From Streptomyces sp. CNH099 (GTDB taxonomy: Bacteria; Actinomycetota; Actinomycetes; Streptomycetales; Streptomycetaceae), in NCBI GenBank assembly GCA_000514715.1, contig AZWL01000006.1, positions 1 through 64,000 of the forward strand: 64,000 bases of DNA, given 5' to 3'. Every line of letters begins with the position of its first letter. Position 1 is the stretch's first letter. Positions 53,184-61,894 of this stretch are shown here, piece by piece. The position numbers and the translations under genes are program-made. Under the pieces are notes generated by a model. That model was not told the origin of the DNA, did no database searches, and was given only the letters and a program-made list of their open reading frames with translations.

Positions 53184-53651
53184 ATGACCACGCTCAAGTC
53201 GAAGCTGCAGGACGACCTCACGGCGGCCATCAAGGGCCGCGACGAGCTGCGCGCCGCCACCCTCCGTATGACGCTCACCGCGATCACGAAGGAGGAGGTC
53301 GCGGGCGCAGAGGCCCGTGAGCTCTCCGACGACGAGGTGCAGAAGGTGATCACCCGCGAGGCCAAGAAGCGGCGCGAGGCCGCGGACGCCTTCGAGCAGG
53401 CCGGGCGGGCGGAGTCGGCGGAGCGGGAGCGGGCCGAGGGCGAGGTGCTCGCGGACTACCTGCCGCAGCAGCTCGGCGACGAGGAGCTGGCCGCGCTGGT
53501 CGCCGAGGCCGTCGCCGAGGCGAAGGCGGGCGGGGCCGAGGGGCCGCGGGCCATGGGCGCGGTGATGAAGATCGTGAACCCCCGGGTCGCCGGGCGGGCC
53601 GAGGGCGGGCGCGTGGCCGCCGCCGTCAAGCGGGCCCTCGCGGAGGGCTGA
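53184..53651 (+). CDS. GatB/YqeY-domain protein
   Basis: The 155-residue helical protein reads TTLKSKLQDDLTAAIKGRDE, TLRMTLTAITKEEVAG, ITREAKKRREAADAFEQAGR, LADYLPQQL and GAVMKIVNPRVAGRAEGGRV. This is a full-length YqeY, related to the tail domain of GatB of the tRNA-dependent amidotransferase. It is probably a tRNA-binding accessory protein, with its exact role unproven. ATG 53184 follows GGGAG. Confidence 0.92.
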   Translation: MTTLKSKLQDDLTAAIKGRDELRAATLRMTLTAITKEEVAGAEARELSDDEVQKVITREAKKRREAADAFEQAGRAESAERERAEGEVLADYLPQQLGDEELAALVAEAVAEAKAGGAEGPRAMGAVMKIVNPRVAGRAEGGRVAAAVKRALAEG

Positions 53652-53831
53652 CCCCGGGGCGCGAGGGGACAACGGCTACGGCCTCGGCCGGTCCGGAGCG
53701 TTGCGGCCCGCCCGCGGCTGTGCCGGGCGGCTTCCCGGGTGGGTGCCGGTGTCTCGCGTACGGGCCGCGGCCCCCGGCGGCGGACGCCTACGGTCCCTGG
53801 GCCCGTAGCCGGCTGGCCCCGGGCCTCCGCC

Positions 53832-56132
53832 TCACCCGGCGTCCGGCCAGCCTCCCGGGCCGCTGTTGCCGTTCCCGCCGTCCGTCCAGCCGCCGTCCAG
53901 GCCGCCGTCCGCCGTGCCGCCGTCCAGCGTGCCGCCGCCGTTCCCGCCGCCGCCGCCGTTCCCGCCGCCACCGCCGTTGCCGCCGCCGCCGAGGAGGCCG
54001 CCCAGCGGGTTGCTCGGCTTGTCGTCCTCGTCGTCGTCCTCGTCCTCGTCGTCGTCCTTCTTCGAGCGGTCAGCCGCCACCGGGACCTTGAACAGCGCCG
54101 GGGACGTCTTGCCCGCCAGGGCGCCGTCCATCGCGTCGCGCCAGATCGGGCCGGGGACCGCGCCGCCGAAGACGCGGGCGTGGTACGTGGGGCCGATCTG
54201 GATGTTCTCCATGGAGACGTCGTCCGTGGGCCCGCCGACCCACACGGCGCCGGCGAGGTCCGAGGTGTAGCCCACGAACCAGGCGGCCTTCCGCTCGTCC
54301 GTCGTACCGGTCTTGCCCGCGTTGTCCCGCCCCGTCAGGCCCGCCTGCTGGCCGGTGCCGTCCTCGACGACGCCCGACAGCAGGGTGTTGATCGTGCCGG
54401 CCGTCTTCTGGGACATGACGCGCTTGCACTGCGACTTCGGCACCGGGAGCTTCCGGCCCTTGGCGTCCTTCATGGACTCGATGGCGATCGGGCTGCAGTA
54501 CTCGCCGCGGTTGGCGAAGGTCGCGTAGGCGTTGGCCATCGCCAGCGGTGCGATGGTCTGGCCGCCGAGGGTGAGCGAGGGGGACTCCTCCAGCTCCCCG
54601 CCGTCGCCGCGGTGGACGCCCATGCTCTGCGCCAGCTCCTTGACCGGGCAGATGCCGATGTCGGAGATGAGGGAGACGAAGTAGGTGTTGATGGACTTGG
54701 CGGTCGCCTCGCGCATGCTGTACGGGCCGACCTCCTCCTCCGTCTCGTTCTCGACGTCGGAGCCCTCGGTGTTCACCCAGTTCTTGCCGTCCTCGCACGT
54801 CTCCACCGGGCTGGGGTACGGCATCTCGTTCGGCGACGGGTACACCTTCGTGTTCGGCACGCCCTTCTCCAGCGCCGCCGCGGCCGTGAGCGGCTTGAAG
54901 GTGGAGCCGACCTGGAAGCCGTAGTTGGACCCGTTCATGGACTTCTCCACGGACAGGTTGATCATCGTCTCGTTCTTGCCCGAGCCGTACGGCCGGGACT
55001 GCCCCATCGCGCGGATCTTGCCGCTGCCGGGCTCCACGACGGTCACGGCGGTGGCGACGGTGTCGTCCTGGTAGACGTGGCTCTTGATCGACTCGTTGGC
55101 GGACTCCTGCGCCGTCGGGTCGAGCGTGGTGCGGATGGTCAGGCCGCCGCGGTTCCAGCGCTTGACGCGCTGCTTCCGCGTCTCGCCGAAGCCCTTGTCC
55201 TTGAGCAGCACTTCGCGTACGTAGTCGCAGAAGAACCCGGCGCCGCTGACGGCGGTGATGCAGCCGCTGCGCGGCTGGCTGACCTTGAGGCCCAGCGGCT
55301 GGTCCATTGCCTTGGCGGCCTCGGCGCGGGTGACGTAGTCGTTGCTGACCATGCGCCGCAGGACCGTGTTGCGGCGCTTCTTGGCGGCCTCCGGGTCGGT
55401 GATCGGGTCGTACCGGCTCGGGAGCTGCACGAGGCCGGCGAGCATCGCGGACTCGGCGAGGTCCAGCTTGTCGGCGGACTTGCTGAAGTAGCGCTCGGCG
55501 GCGGCCTCGATGCCGTACGCCTGCTGGCCGAAGAAGGCGATGTTCAGGTAGTTCTCCAGGATCTCGTCCTTGGTCAGCTCCTTCTCGACCTGTATCGCGT
55601 ACTTCAGCTCCTGGATCTTGCGTCCGACCGTCTGCCGGGTGGCCGCGGCGACCTTCTCGGCGTCGTTGCCGGCCTCCTCGACGAAGACGTTCTTCACATA
55701 CTGCTGGGTGAGGGTGGAGGCGCCCTCGGAGACCGTGCCGGACTGCGCGTTGCTGCTGAGCGCGCGCAGGATGCCCTGGAGGTCGACGGCCCCGTGCTCG
55801 TAGAACCGCTCGTCCTCGATCGCGACGATCGCCTGCCGCATCACCGGTGCGATGTCGTCGAACTCGACGACCGTGCGGTTGCGCGAGTAGACGTCGGCGA
55901 GGTGGCCGCCCTCGCGGTCGAGGATGGTGGTCTTCTGGCTGAGCGGCGGGGTCTTGAGGTCCGCGGGGATGTCGTCGAACTCGGAGACCGTGCCCTTGGC
56001 CGTCAGGCCCAGCAGGCCGGTGGCGGGCAGCGCGAGGCCCGCGAGGACGGTGCCGGCGAGGACGCTGACGCCGAGGAACTTCGCGGCTTGCTGCGTGGCG
56101 GTGAGGCCGCCGCCCGGGCGCTTGTAGGCCAT
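53832..56132 (-). CDS. Class A penicillin-binding protein (transglycosylase/transpeptidase)
   Basis: The 766-residue bifunctional enzyme has an N-terminal span (FLGVSVLAGTVLAGLALPAT). The GT51 glycosyltransferase domain (about 60-270) has catalytic Glu in AIVAIEDERFYEHGAVD and GASTLTQQYVKN. The transpeptidase domain has SxxK in VGSTFKPL, SxN in KSINTYF and KTG in NAGKTGTTDE. The tail is Asp/Glu-rich and then Gly/Asn repeats. It polymerises and crosslinks peptidoglycan outside the membrane. ATG 56132 fits the conserved start MAYKRPGGG. It is divergent from wblA, an arrangement conserved in streptomycetes. Confidence 0.93.
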   Translation of the reverse strand: MAYKRPGGGLTATQQAAKFLGVSVLAGTVLAGLALPATGLLGLTAKGTVSEFDDIPADLKTPPLSQKTTILDREGGHLADVYSRNRTVVEFDDIAPVMRQAIVAIEDERFYEHGAVDLQGILRALSSNAQSGTVSEGASTLTQQYVKNVFVEEAGNDAEKVAAATRQTVGRKIQELKYAIQVEKELTKDEILENYLNIAFFGQQAYGIEAAAERYFSKSADKLDLAESAMLAGLVQLPSRYDPITDPEAAKKRRNTVLRRMVSNDYVTRAEAAKAMDQPLGLKVSQPRSGCITAVSGAGFFCDYVREVLLKDKGFGETRKQRVKRWNRGGLTIRTTLDPTAQESANESIKSHVYQDDTVATAVTVVEPGSGKIRAMGQSRPYGSGKNETMINLSVEKSMNGSNYGFQVGSTFKPLTAAAALEKGVPNTKVYPSPNEMPYPSPVETCEDGKNWVNTEGSDVENETEEEVGPYSMREATAKSINTYFVSLISDIGICPVKELAQSMGVHRGDGGELEESPSLTLGGQTIAPLAMANAYATFANRGEYCSPIAIESMKDAKGRKLPVPKSQCKRVMSQKTAGTINTLLSGVVEDGTGQQAGLTGRDNAGKTGTTDERKAAWFVGYTSDLAGAVWVGGPTDDVSMENIQIGPTYHARVFGGAVPGPIWRDAMDGALAGKTSPALFKVPVAADRSKKDDDEDEDDDEDDKPSNPLGGLLGGGGNGGGGGNGGGGGNGGGTLDGGTADGGLDGGWTDGGNGNSGPGGWPDAG

Positions 56133-56518
56133 GGGGCCCACCCTAACTTCTGATTCCCCGGACAGCCGCCCGTCTGTTCGCTTACTCTGTTTTCGGCCAT
56201 CACGACAGGCCACGGGTCATCTCGCTCGCTGGTTCACTCCTGTGGGTGATGAGGCTTGACCGAATTGACGACATGTGACGGTCGAGGCCCGTGTGCAGGT
56301 CGGCGTCTTGCCCGTTTTGGCGGGATTGTCCTTGGCTGGGGGCGCTCACTCCGGTGGGTGACCTGCCGCGCACGCATAGTCCGTTCGGGCCATTCAACTT
56401 TGGGCCTGACGGGGGTGTTGCGTTGCCGCACTCCTTCCGTAACGTCCTCAACTGGCAACGGTGCATATGCCCTTTGCCGCCGTGGGGGAGCCTCAATTCG
56501 GGAGAGGACGGCACCAGC
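56133..56518. other. PBP-wblA divergent region; long wblA leader
   Basis: The 386-bp gap contains no supported gene. The wblA frame stays open upstream to 56291, but that extension has no conserved start and is GC-balanced differently. It more likely reflects a long 5' leader with the wblA promoter. I could not fix promoter elements. Confidence 0.5.
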
Positions 56519-56875
56519 ATGAGCTGGGTTACCGACTGGAGCGCACAGGCAGCCTGCCGCACTGCCGATCCGGACGAGCTGTTCGTGCAGGGCGCGGCGC
56601 AGAACAGAGCAAAGGCGGTCTGCACCGGATGCCCGGTGCGCACCGAGTGCCTCGCCGACGCGCTCGACAACCGCGTCGAGTTCGGCGTATGGGGTGGCAT
56701 GACGGAGCGCGAGCGGCGGGCCCTGCTGCGCCGCCGGCCGACGGTCACGTCGTGGCGCAGACTGCTGGAGACGGCGCGCGAGGAGTACGAACGCGCGGGG
56801 ACGCCGCTGCACGAGGGCGCCCTGCACGAGGACGCCCTGCGCGCGGCGGAGGAACTGCCGGTCGCCGCAGGCTGA
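56519..56875 (+). CDS. wblA: WhiB-like regulator WblA
   Basis: The 118-residue WhiB-family protein has the [4Fe-4S] cysteines at 13, 35, 38 and 44 (AAC, AVCTGCPVRTEC), the turn FGVWGGMTERERRALLRRRP and a basic DNA-binding segment. The sequence TDWSAQAACRTADPDELFVQ and the neighbours (class A PBP, two ArsA-like ATPases) match WblA of streptomycetes, a global regulator that represses antibiotic production and controls sporulation. The C-terminal 30 residues vary. ATG 56519 has GGAGAGG upstream. Confidence 0.93.
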   Translation: MSWVTDWSAQAACRTADPDELFVQGAAQNRAKAVCTGCPVRTECLADALDNRVEFGVWGGMTERERRALLRRRPTVTSWRRLLETAREEYERAGTPLHEGALHEDALRAAEELPVAAG

Positions 56876-57041
56876 CCCGGCGGCTCCGGGGCGCCCGTGC
56901 CCCGCCGTGAGCCCGCCCTGCCGCCTGCCGTGAGCCTGCCCCGAGCCCGTCCTGTGCCCGTCCTGTGCCCGCCGCCGCGGGCCGAACGCCCCCGCGCGCT
57001 GCGCGCCACGGCTCTGCCCCCGCCGTGTGCGTACGGGCCCC

Positions 57042-58208
57042 CTACGCGCCCGGAGCCTCCTGCGACGCCAGCAGCTCGGCCACGTCCCGCAGCCCCGCGA
57101 GGTCGTGCACATCCCCCGGCAGCGCCGTGACCTGTGCCACGGGCACCTCCGGGTGCAGGGCCGCGAAGCGGTCCCGGGTGCGGCGCTCGTGCGCGAGGAC
57201 CTGCATCCGCTCCGCGTGCAGCCGCAGCAGTGCCGCCGCGTCCCCGGCGCCGGCGCCCGCGTCGTCCACGCCCCGCTCGTCCAGCGCCTCCGCCGCCGCC
57301 AGCGCGCGCTCCGCGCTCAGCTGCGCCGCGTCGCTCTCGTGCACCCGGTTGAGCACCAGCCCGGCCAGGGGCATCCGGTCCGCTTCCAGCCGTTCGACGA
57401 AGTAGGCCGCTTCCCGCAGCGCGTCCCGCTCCGGCGTCGCCACCACCAGGAAGGCCGTGCCCGGCGCCTGCAGCAGCCGGTACGTCGCCTCCGCGCGCGT
57501 GCGGAAGCCGCCGAAGAGCGTGTCCATCGCCGCGACGAACGTCTGCACGTCGCGCAGCAGGGACGAGCCCAGCAGCTTGCCGAGCGTGCCGGTCATCATC
57601 GACATCCCGACGTTGAGGAACTTCATCCCCGCCCGGCCGCCCGCCTTCGCCGGCGCGGTCAGCATCCGGATGAAGCGCCCGTCGAGGAACGACCCCAGCC
57701 GCTTCGGCGCGTCCAGGAAGTCCAGCGCGGACCGGCTCGGCGGAGTGTCCACGACGATCAGGTCCCAGGAGTCCCGGGCGCGCAGCTGGCCCAGCTTCTC
57801 CATCGCCATGTACTCCTGCGTGCCGGCGAAGCCGGCCGACAGCGACTGGTAGAACGGGTTCTCCAGGATCGCGCGGGCCCGGTCGGCGTCCGCGTGCGCT
57901 TCGACGATCTCGTCGAAGGTGCGCTTCATGTCGAGCATCATCGCGTACAGCTCGCCGGACCCGTCGATGCCCGCGACCCGGCGCGGGCTGTTGTCCAGGG
58001 CGTCGATGCCCATGGACTGCGCCAGCCGCTTCGCCGGGTCGATGGTGAGCACGACGACGCGGCGGCCGCGCTCCGCGGCCCGTACGCCGAGGGCCGCGGC
58101 CGTCGTCGTCTTGCCGACGCCGCCGGCGCCGCAGCAGACCACGATGCGCGTCTGCGGGTCGTTGAGGAGCGCGTCGGCGTCGAGCCGGGGCGCGGTGTCG
58201 AGGCTCAT
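57042..58208 (-). CDS. ArsA-family ATPase, second of a pair
   Basis: The 388-residue deviant-Walker ATPase has RIVVCCGAGGVGKTTTAAAL (signature lysine loop), switch II-like DLIVVDTPPSRSALDFLD and LTIDPAKRLAQSMGIDALDN. ArsA/Get3-type ATPases drive ion export or tail-anchored protein targeting. The paired actinobacterial versions next to wblA have no proven role, and no arsenite genes are near. Start ATG 58208 overlaps the stop of the first ATPase gene (ATGA), so the two probably form a heterodimer. Confidence 0.88.
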   Translation of the reverse strand: MSLDTAPRLDADALLNDPQTRIVVCCGAGGVGKTTTAAALGVRAAERGRRVVVLTIDPAKRLAQSMGIDALDNSPRRVAGIDGSGELYAMMLDMKRTFDEIVEAHADADRARAILENPFYQSLSAGFAGTQEYMAMEKLGQLRARDSWDLIVVDTPPSRSALDFLDAPKRLGSFLDGRFIRMLTAPAKAGGRAGMKFLNVGMSMMTGTLGKLLGSSLLRDVQTFVAAMDTLFGGFRTRAEATYRLLQAPGTAFLVVATPERDALREAAYFVERLEADRMPLAGLVLNRVHESDAAQLSAERALAAAEALDERGVDDAGAGAGDAAALLRLHAERMQVLAHERRTRDRFAALHPEVPVAQVTALPGDVHDLAGLRDVAELLASQEAPGA

Positions 58209-59188
58209 AGGGGCCACTGCTTTCCCAGCTCGCCGGACAGCCGGTAGAGGCCGGCCAGATCCACTCCGTCGGTGAGCAGCGGCAACTCGTACTGCGGCAG
58301 CTCCAGCCGCGCCAGCGCCGCCCGCTGCATACGTTCCAGCGCCAGCCGCTCCGTGTGCTCGTGCGCCTGCCGCAGCAGCGGCGCGACCAGCCGCTCCGCC
58401 CGCGCGCCCCGGCTCGCGCCGCCCAGCCCGGCGGCGGACAGCGCGGCGGCGAGGGCGGCGGGGTCGGCTTCGGCGCGTGCCAGCTCGGCGTCGTCCATGA
58501 GGGCCGGCCGCACCATGTTGACCACGGCGGCGCCGACCTGCAGCCCGGCCTCGCGCAACTCGGCGACGCCGTCGACGGTCTCCTGCACGGGCATGTCCTC
58601 AAGGACGGTGACGAGGTGCACGGCGGTACGGGCCGAGGTCAGCACCCGCATCACCGACCGGGCGTGGTTGTGGATGGGCCCCGCCTTGGCCAGCCCGGCG
58701 ACCTCGGCGTTGACGCCCAGGAAGCGGGTGATGCGGCCGGTCGGCGGGGCGTCCATGACGACCGCGTCGTACGCGTGCCGCCCGTGCTTGTCCTGCCGGC
58801 GGGCCGCCTCGCACGCCTTGCCGGTGAGCAGCACGTCGCGCAGGCCGGGGGCGATGGTGGTGACGAAGTCGATGGCGCCGAGGCGGCGGAGGGCGCGGCC
58901 GGCGCTGCCCATCCGGTAGAACATCTGGAGGTAGTCCAGGAGGGCCTGTTCGGCGTCGATGGCGAGCGCGTACACGTCGCCGCCGCCCGGCGCCGAGGCG
59001 ATCCGCCGCTCGCCGTACGGCAGCGGCTCGGTCTCGAAGAGCTGGGCGATGCCCTGCCGCCCCTCCACCTCGACGAGCAGCGTGCGCCGGCCGTCGGCGG
59101 CCAGGGCCAGCGCCAGGGCGGCGGCGACGGTCGTCTTGCCGGTCCCGCCCTTGCCCGTCACCACGTGCAGCCTTTGGAGCCCGCTCAT
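58205..59188 (-). CDS. ArsA-family ATPase, first of a pair
   Basis: The 327-residue protein has LHVVTGKGGTGKTTVAAALA (P-loop with signature lysine), LLVEVEGRQGIAQLFETEPL and DAVVMDAPPTGRITRFLGVN. It is shorter than its partner and shares the fold. It is transcribed before the second ATPase with a 4-base overlap. Together they may bind one another like the two halves of bacterial ArsA. The membrane partner is unknown. ATG 59188. Confidence 0.88.
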   Translation of the reverse strand: MSGLQRLHVVTGKGGTGKTTVAAALALALAADGRRTLLVEVEGRQGIAQLFETEPLPYGERRIASAPGGGDVYALAIDAEQALLDYLQMFYRMGSAGRALRRLGAIDFVTTIAPGLRDVLLTGKACEAARRQDKHGRHAYDAVVMDAPPTGRITRFLGVNAEVAGLAKAGPIHNHARSVMRVLTSARTAVHLVTVLEDMPVQETVDGVAELREAGLQVGAAVVNMVRPALMDDAELARAEADPAALAAALSAAGLGGASRGARAERLVAPLLRQAHEHTERLALERMQRAALARLELPQYELPLLTDGVDLAGLYRLSGELGKQWPL

Positions 59189-59283
59189 GCCCGCGAGCCT
59201 AATTCCTCGGCGCGCGACTCAGCAGACCGCCTCCGCCGACCGCCCCAAGCGGGGGCCAGCCGCGGCGGGCTACAGTCTGGCCC

Positions 59284-59439
59284 ATGACGAAGTGGGAATA
59301 CGCGACCGTGCCGCTGCTCGTACACGCCACCAAGCAGATCCTGGACCAGTGGGGCGAGGACGGCTGGGAGCTGGTGCAGGTCGTGCCGGGGCCGAACACC
59401 GAGCAGCTGGTGGCCTACCTGAAGCGGGAAAAGAGCTGA
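59284..59439 (+). CDS. DUF4177-type 51-residue protein
   Basis: A very small protein starting at ATG 59284. Residues TKWEYATVPLLVHATKQILD and WGEDGWELVQVVPGPNTEQL match the DUF4177 pattern ('WEY...LN..GxxGWELVxV...'). It has one helix and a small sheet. Its TGA overlaps the next ATG (TGATG), so it is co-translated with the RidA-like gene. Function unknown. Confidence 0.85.
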   Translation: MTKWEYATVPLLVHATKQILDQWGEDGWELVQVVPGPNTEQLVAYLKREKS

Positions 59440-59909
59440 TGGCGGGGCGGGTCGAGGCCAGGCTCGCGGAGCTGGGGCTGACCCTCCCCGAGGTCGCGCG
59501 GCCGCTGGCGTCGTACGTGCCCGCCGTGCTCAGCGGGCGGTACGTGTACACCGCCGGGCAGCTCCCGGTGGTCGACGGGGCGCTGCCGGTCACCGGGAAG
59601 GTCGGCGCGGAGGTCACGCCGGAGGCGGCCGGGGAACTGGCGGCGCGGTGTGCGCTGAACGGGCTGGCGGCGATCAAGTCGGTCGCCGGGGACCTGGACC
59701 GGGTCGTGCGGATGGTGAAGGTCGTCGGCTTCGTCGCGTCGGCGCCGGGCTTCACGGCGCAGCCGGGTGTGGTCAACGGGGCCAGCGAGCTGCTCGGCGA
59801 GGTGCTGGGCGAGGCGGGCGTGCATGCGCGCAGCGCGGTGGGGGTGGCGGTGCTGCCGCTGGACGCGCCGGTGGAGATCGAGTTCCAGGCGGAGCTGGGC
59901 GGCGCGTAG
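59439..59909 (+). CDS. RidA-family protein
   Basis: The 156-residue protein has the RidA/YjgF fold: LPEVARPLASYVPAVLSGRY, VYTAGQLPVVDG, RCALNGLAAIKSVAGDLDRV and AVGVAVLPLDAPVEIEFQAE. RidA members hydrolyse reactive enamines/imines. This long version has LPLDAPVEIEF where housekeeping RidA has an R-containing 'RxAV' motif (here HARSAVGVAV keeps Arg), so deaminase function is possible. ATG 59439 overlaps the DUF4177 stop. Confidence 0.88.
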   Translation: MAGRVEARLAELGLTLPEVARPLASYVPAVLSGRYVYTAGQLPVVDGALPVTGKVGAEVTPEAAGELAARCALNGLAAIKSVAGDLDRVVRMVKVVGFVASAPGFTAQPGVVNGASELLGEVLGEAGVHARSAVGVAVLPLDAPVEIEFQAELGGA

Positions 59910-59956
59910 CGGGCGGGCCGCCTGCCGCCTGCCGTCGGCCGTCGGCGGAGCCGGAG

Positions 59957-59983
59957 TTGTCCACATGGCGGGGGTTGTCCACA
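59957..59983 (+). promoter_or_regulatory. Pair of TTGTCCACA DnaA boxes, 18 bp apart
   Basis: TTGTCCACA, the preferred streptomycete DnaA box, occurs at 59957-59965 and 59975-59983 as direct repeats with a 9-bp gap. They lie between the RidA stop and the NUDIX start. The spacing equals that of the pair at 29.3 kb. Confidence 0.7.
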
Positions 59984-60035
59984 GGCCGTGGCCGCCCACT
60001 CGAACATGGCGGCGGCAGCACGTAGGCTCCCGGTC

Positions 60036-60962
60036 ATGTCCGAAACGAACGCCGCGAGCGCCGCGGGCGGGAGCGCCGACGCTGCCGCCCGAAGCGCCGC
60101 GGCCGGCGCGAACGGGCGGTGGACGCCGCCCGCCGAGCGCGTCCGCGCGCTCGCGCGCGGCGAGCTGACGCCCGTCACGCCGCGCCGCGCGGCGACGGTG
60201 CTGCTGCTGCGCGGCGCGGCGCCGGACGGCCCCTGGGTGTACATGCTGCGGCGGCGCACCTCCATGGCCTTCGCCGCCGGTGCGTACGCCTATCCGGGCG
60301 GCGGCGTCGACCCGCGCGACGAGCGCCCGATGGACCCGGCGGCCTGGGCCGGGCCGTCTCCGGCGGAGTGGGCGGCGCGGCTGGGGACGGCCGAGCCGGT
60401 GGCCCAGGCGGTGGTCTGCGCGGCCGTGCGGGAGACGTTCGAGGAGGCCGGGGTGCTGCTGGCCGGGGCCTCGGCGACGGAGGTCGTCGCGGACGCCACG
60501 GGGGCGGGCTGGGAGGCCGACCGCGCCGCGCTCGTCGCCCGCGAGCTGGCCTTCGCCGACTTCCTCGCGCGCCGCGGCCTGGTCGTACGGTCCGACCTGC
60601 TCGGCGCCTGGGCGCGCTGGATAACCCCGGAGTTCGAGGACCGGCGGTACGACACGTGGTTCTTCGTCGCCGCCCTCCCCGAGGGCCAGCGCACGCGGAA
60701 CGCCTCGACGGAGGCGGACCGCGCGGAGTGGGTCAGACCCGCCGAGGCGGCCGCGGGCTACGACCGGGGCGAGCTGGCGATGATGCCGCCGACGATCGCG
60801 ACGCTGCGCCGGCTCCGGGAGTACGGGTCGGCGGCCGAGGCGCTGGGCGCCGCCGGGGAGCAGGACCTGACGGCGGTGCTGGCGAAGGCCAGGGTGGCGG
60901 GGGACGAGGTCGTGCTGAGCTGGCCGGGGCACGAGGAGTTCACGCTGAGGATGCCGTCGTGA
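60036..60962 (+). CDS. NUDIX hydrolase
   Basis: The 308-residue protein has an Ala-rich leader, then RRAATVLLLRGAAPDGPWVY, MAFAAGAYAYPGGGVDP and a NUDIX box VCAAVRETFEEAGVLLAG with the REx2EExG core intact. NUDIX enzymes cleave nucleoside diphosphates linked to another group. The large inserts and ADMLRRRT-type segment place it with NUDT19/CoA-like relatives, but substrate is not decidable. ATG 60036. Two DnaA boxes lie 53-79 bp upstream. Confidence 0.88.
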   Translation: MSETNAASAAGGSADAAARSAAAGANGRWTPPAERVRALARGELTPVTPRRAATVLLLRGAAPDGPWVYMLRRRTSMAFAAGAYAYPGGGVDPRDERPMDPAAWAGPSPAEWAARLGTAEPVAQAVVCAAVRETFEEAGVLLAGASATEVVADATGAGWEADRAALVARELAFADFLARRGLVVRSDLLGAWARWITPEFEDRRYDTWFFVAALPEGQRTRNASTEADRAEWVRPAEAAAGYDRGELAMMPPTIATLRRLREYGSAAEALGAAGEQDLTAVLAKARVAGDEVVLSWPGHEEFTLRMPS

Positions 60963-60990
60963 GGGCGGCTGGGCCGACATGGGGGGTCGT

Positions 60991-61824
60991 GTGACGGACG
61001 CGGCGGCGTTGCCCGGGCAGCCGCGCGGCGGCGTGCCGGGCGGCCCGGCCACCGCCCGGGCGACGTGCGTGCTGGCGCCCAACGCCTCGCCCATGACGCT
61101 CGACGGCACGAACACGTGGATCGTCGCCGAGCCGGACTCACCGCGGGCCGTGGTGATCGACCCGGGGCCGCTCGACGAGGGCCATCTGGCGGCGGTCGTG
61201 GCCACCGCGGAGCGCGCGGGGCTGCGGGTGGCGCTCACGCTGCTCACCCACGGGCACCCGGACCACGCGGCGGGCGCGGCCCGCTTCGCGGAGCTGACCG
61301 GGACGGACGTGCGGGCGCTTGACCCGGCGCTGCGCCTCGGCGACGAGGGGCTGGCCGCGGGGGACGTGATCACCGTCGGCGGGCTGGAGCTGCGGGTCGT
61401 GCCCACGCCGGGGCACACGGCGGACTCGCTCTGCTTCCACCTGCCGGCGGACGCCGCCGTGCTCACCGGCGACACGGTCCTCGGCCGCGGCACGACGGTG
61501 GTGGCCCACCCGGACGGCCGGCTCGGCGACTATCTCGACTCGCTGCGCCGGCTGCAGTCGCTGACGGTGGACGACGGGGTCGCCACGGTGCTGCCGGGCC
61601 ACGGGCCGGTGCTGGAGGACGCGCAGGGCGCGGTGGAGTACTACCTGGCGCACCGCGCGACGCGGCTGGCCCAGGTCGAGACGGCGGTCGAGAACGGCCA
61701 CCGCACGCCGTCGGACGTGGTGGCGCACGTGTACGCGGACGTGGACCGCACGCTGTGGCCGGCGGCGGAGCTGTCTGTGCGGGCCCAGCTGGAGTACCTG
61801 GAGGAGCACGGCCTGATCACATAG
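60991..61824 (+). CDS. Metallo-beta-lactamase-fold hydrolase
   Basis: The 277-residue protein has NTWIVAEPDSPRAVVIDPGP, the zinc-binding THGHPDHAAGA, PTPGHTADSLCFHLP, LTGDTVLGRGTT and LPGHGPVLEDAQGAVEYYLA. All ligands of the HxHxDH class are present. The LACTB2-like C-terminus (RTPSDVVAHVYADV) suggests an RNA or acyl-thioester hydrolase, unproven. GTG 60991 (VTDAAALPGQ) is chosen over ATG 60979. It follows the NUDIX gene by 28 bp. Confidence 0.88.
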   Translation: MTDAAALPGQPRGGVPGGPATARATCVLAPNASPMTLDGTNTWIVAEPDSPRAVVIDPGPLDEGHLAAVVATAERAGLRVALTLLTHGHPDHAAGAARFAELTGTDVRALDPALRLGDEGLAAGDVITVGGLELRVVPTPGHTADSLCFHLPADAAVLTGDTVLGRGTTVVAHPDGRLGDYLDSLRRLQSLTVDDGVATVLPGHGPVLEDAQGAVEYYLAHRATRLAQVETAVENGHRTPSDVVAHVYADVDRTLWPAAELSVRAQLEYLEEHGLIT

Positions 61825-61894
61825 CCGGGGGCACAGGCCGTACCCGGTCCCGGCCTTCCTCCCGTCTCTCCGCGGCACCGGCGCGGGGTCGGGG

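Noticed and set aside
57042..59188. Arsenic resistance operon
   Set aside because: Only the two ArsA-like ATPases are present, without arsB, arsC, arsD or arsR. The conserved wblA neighbourhood points to another role.
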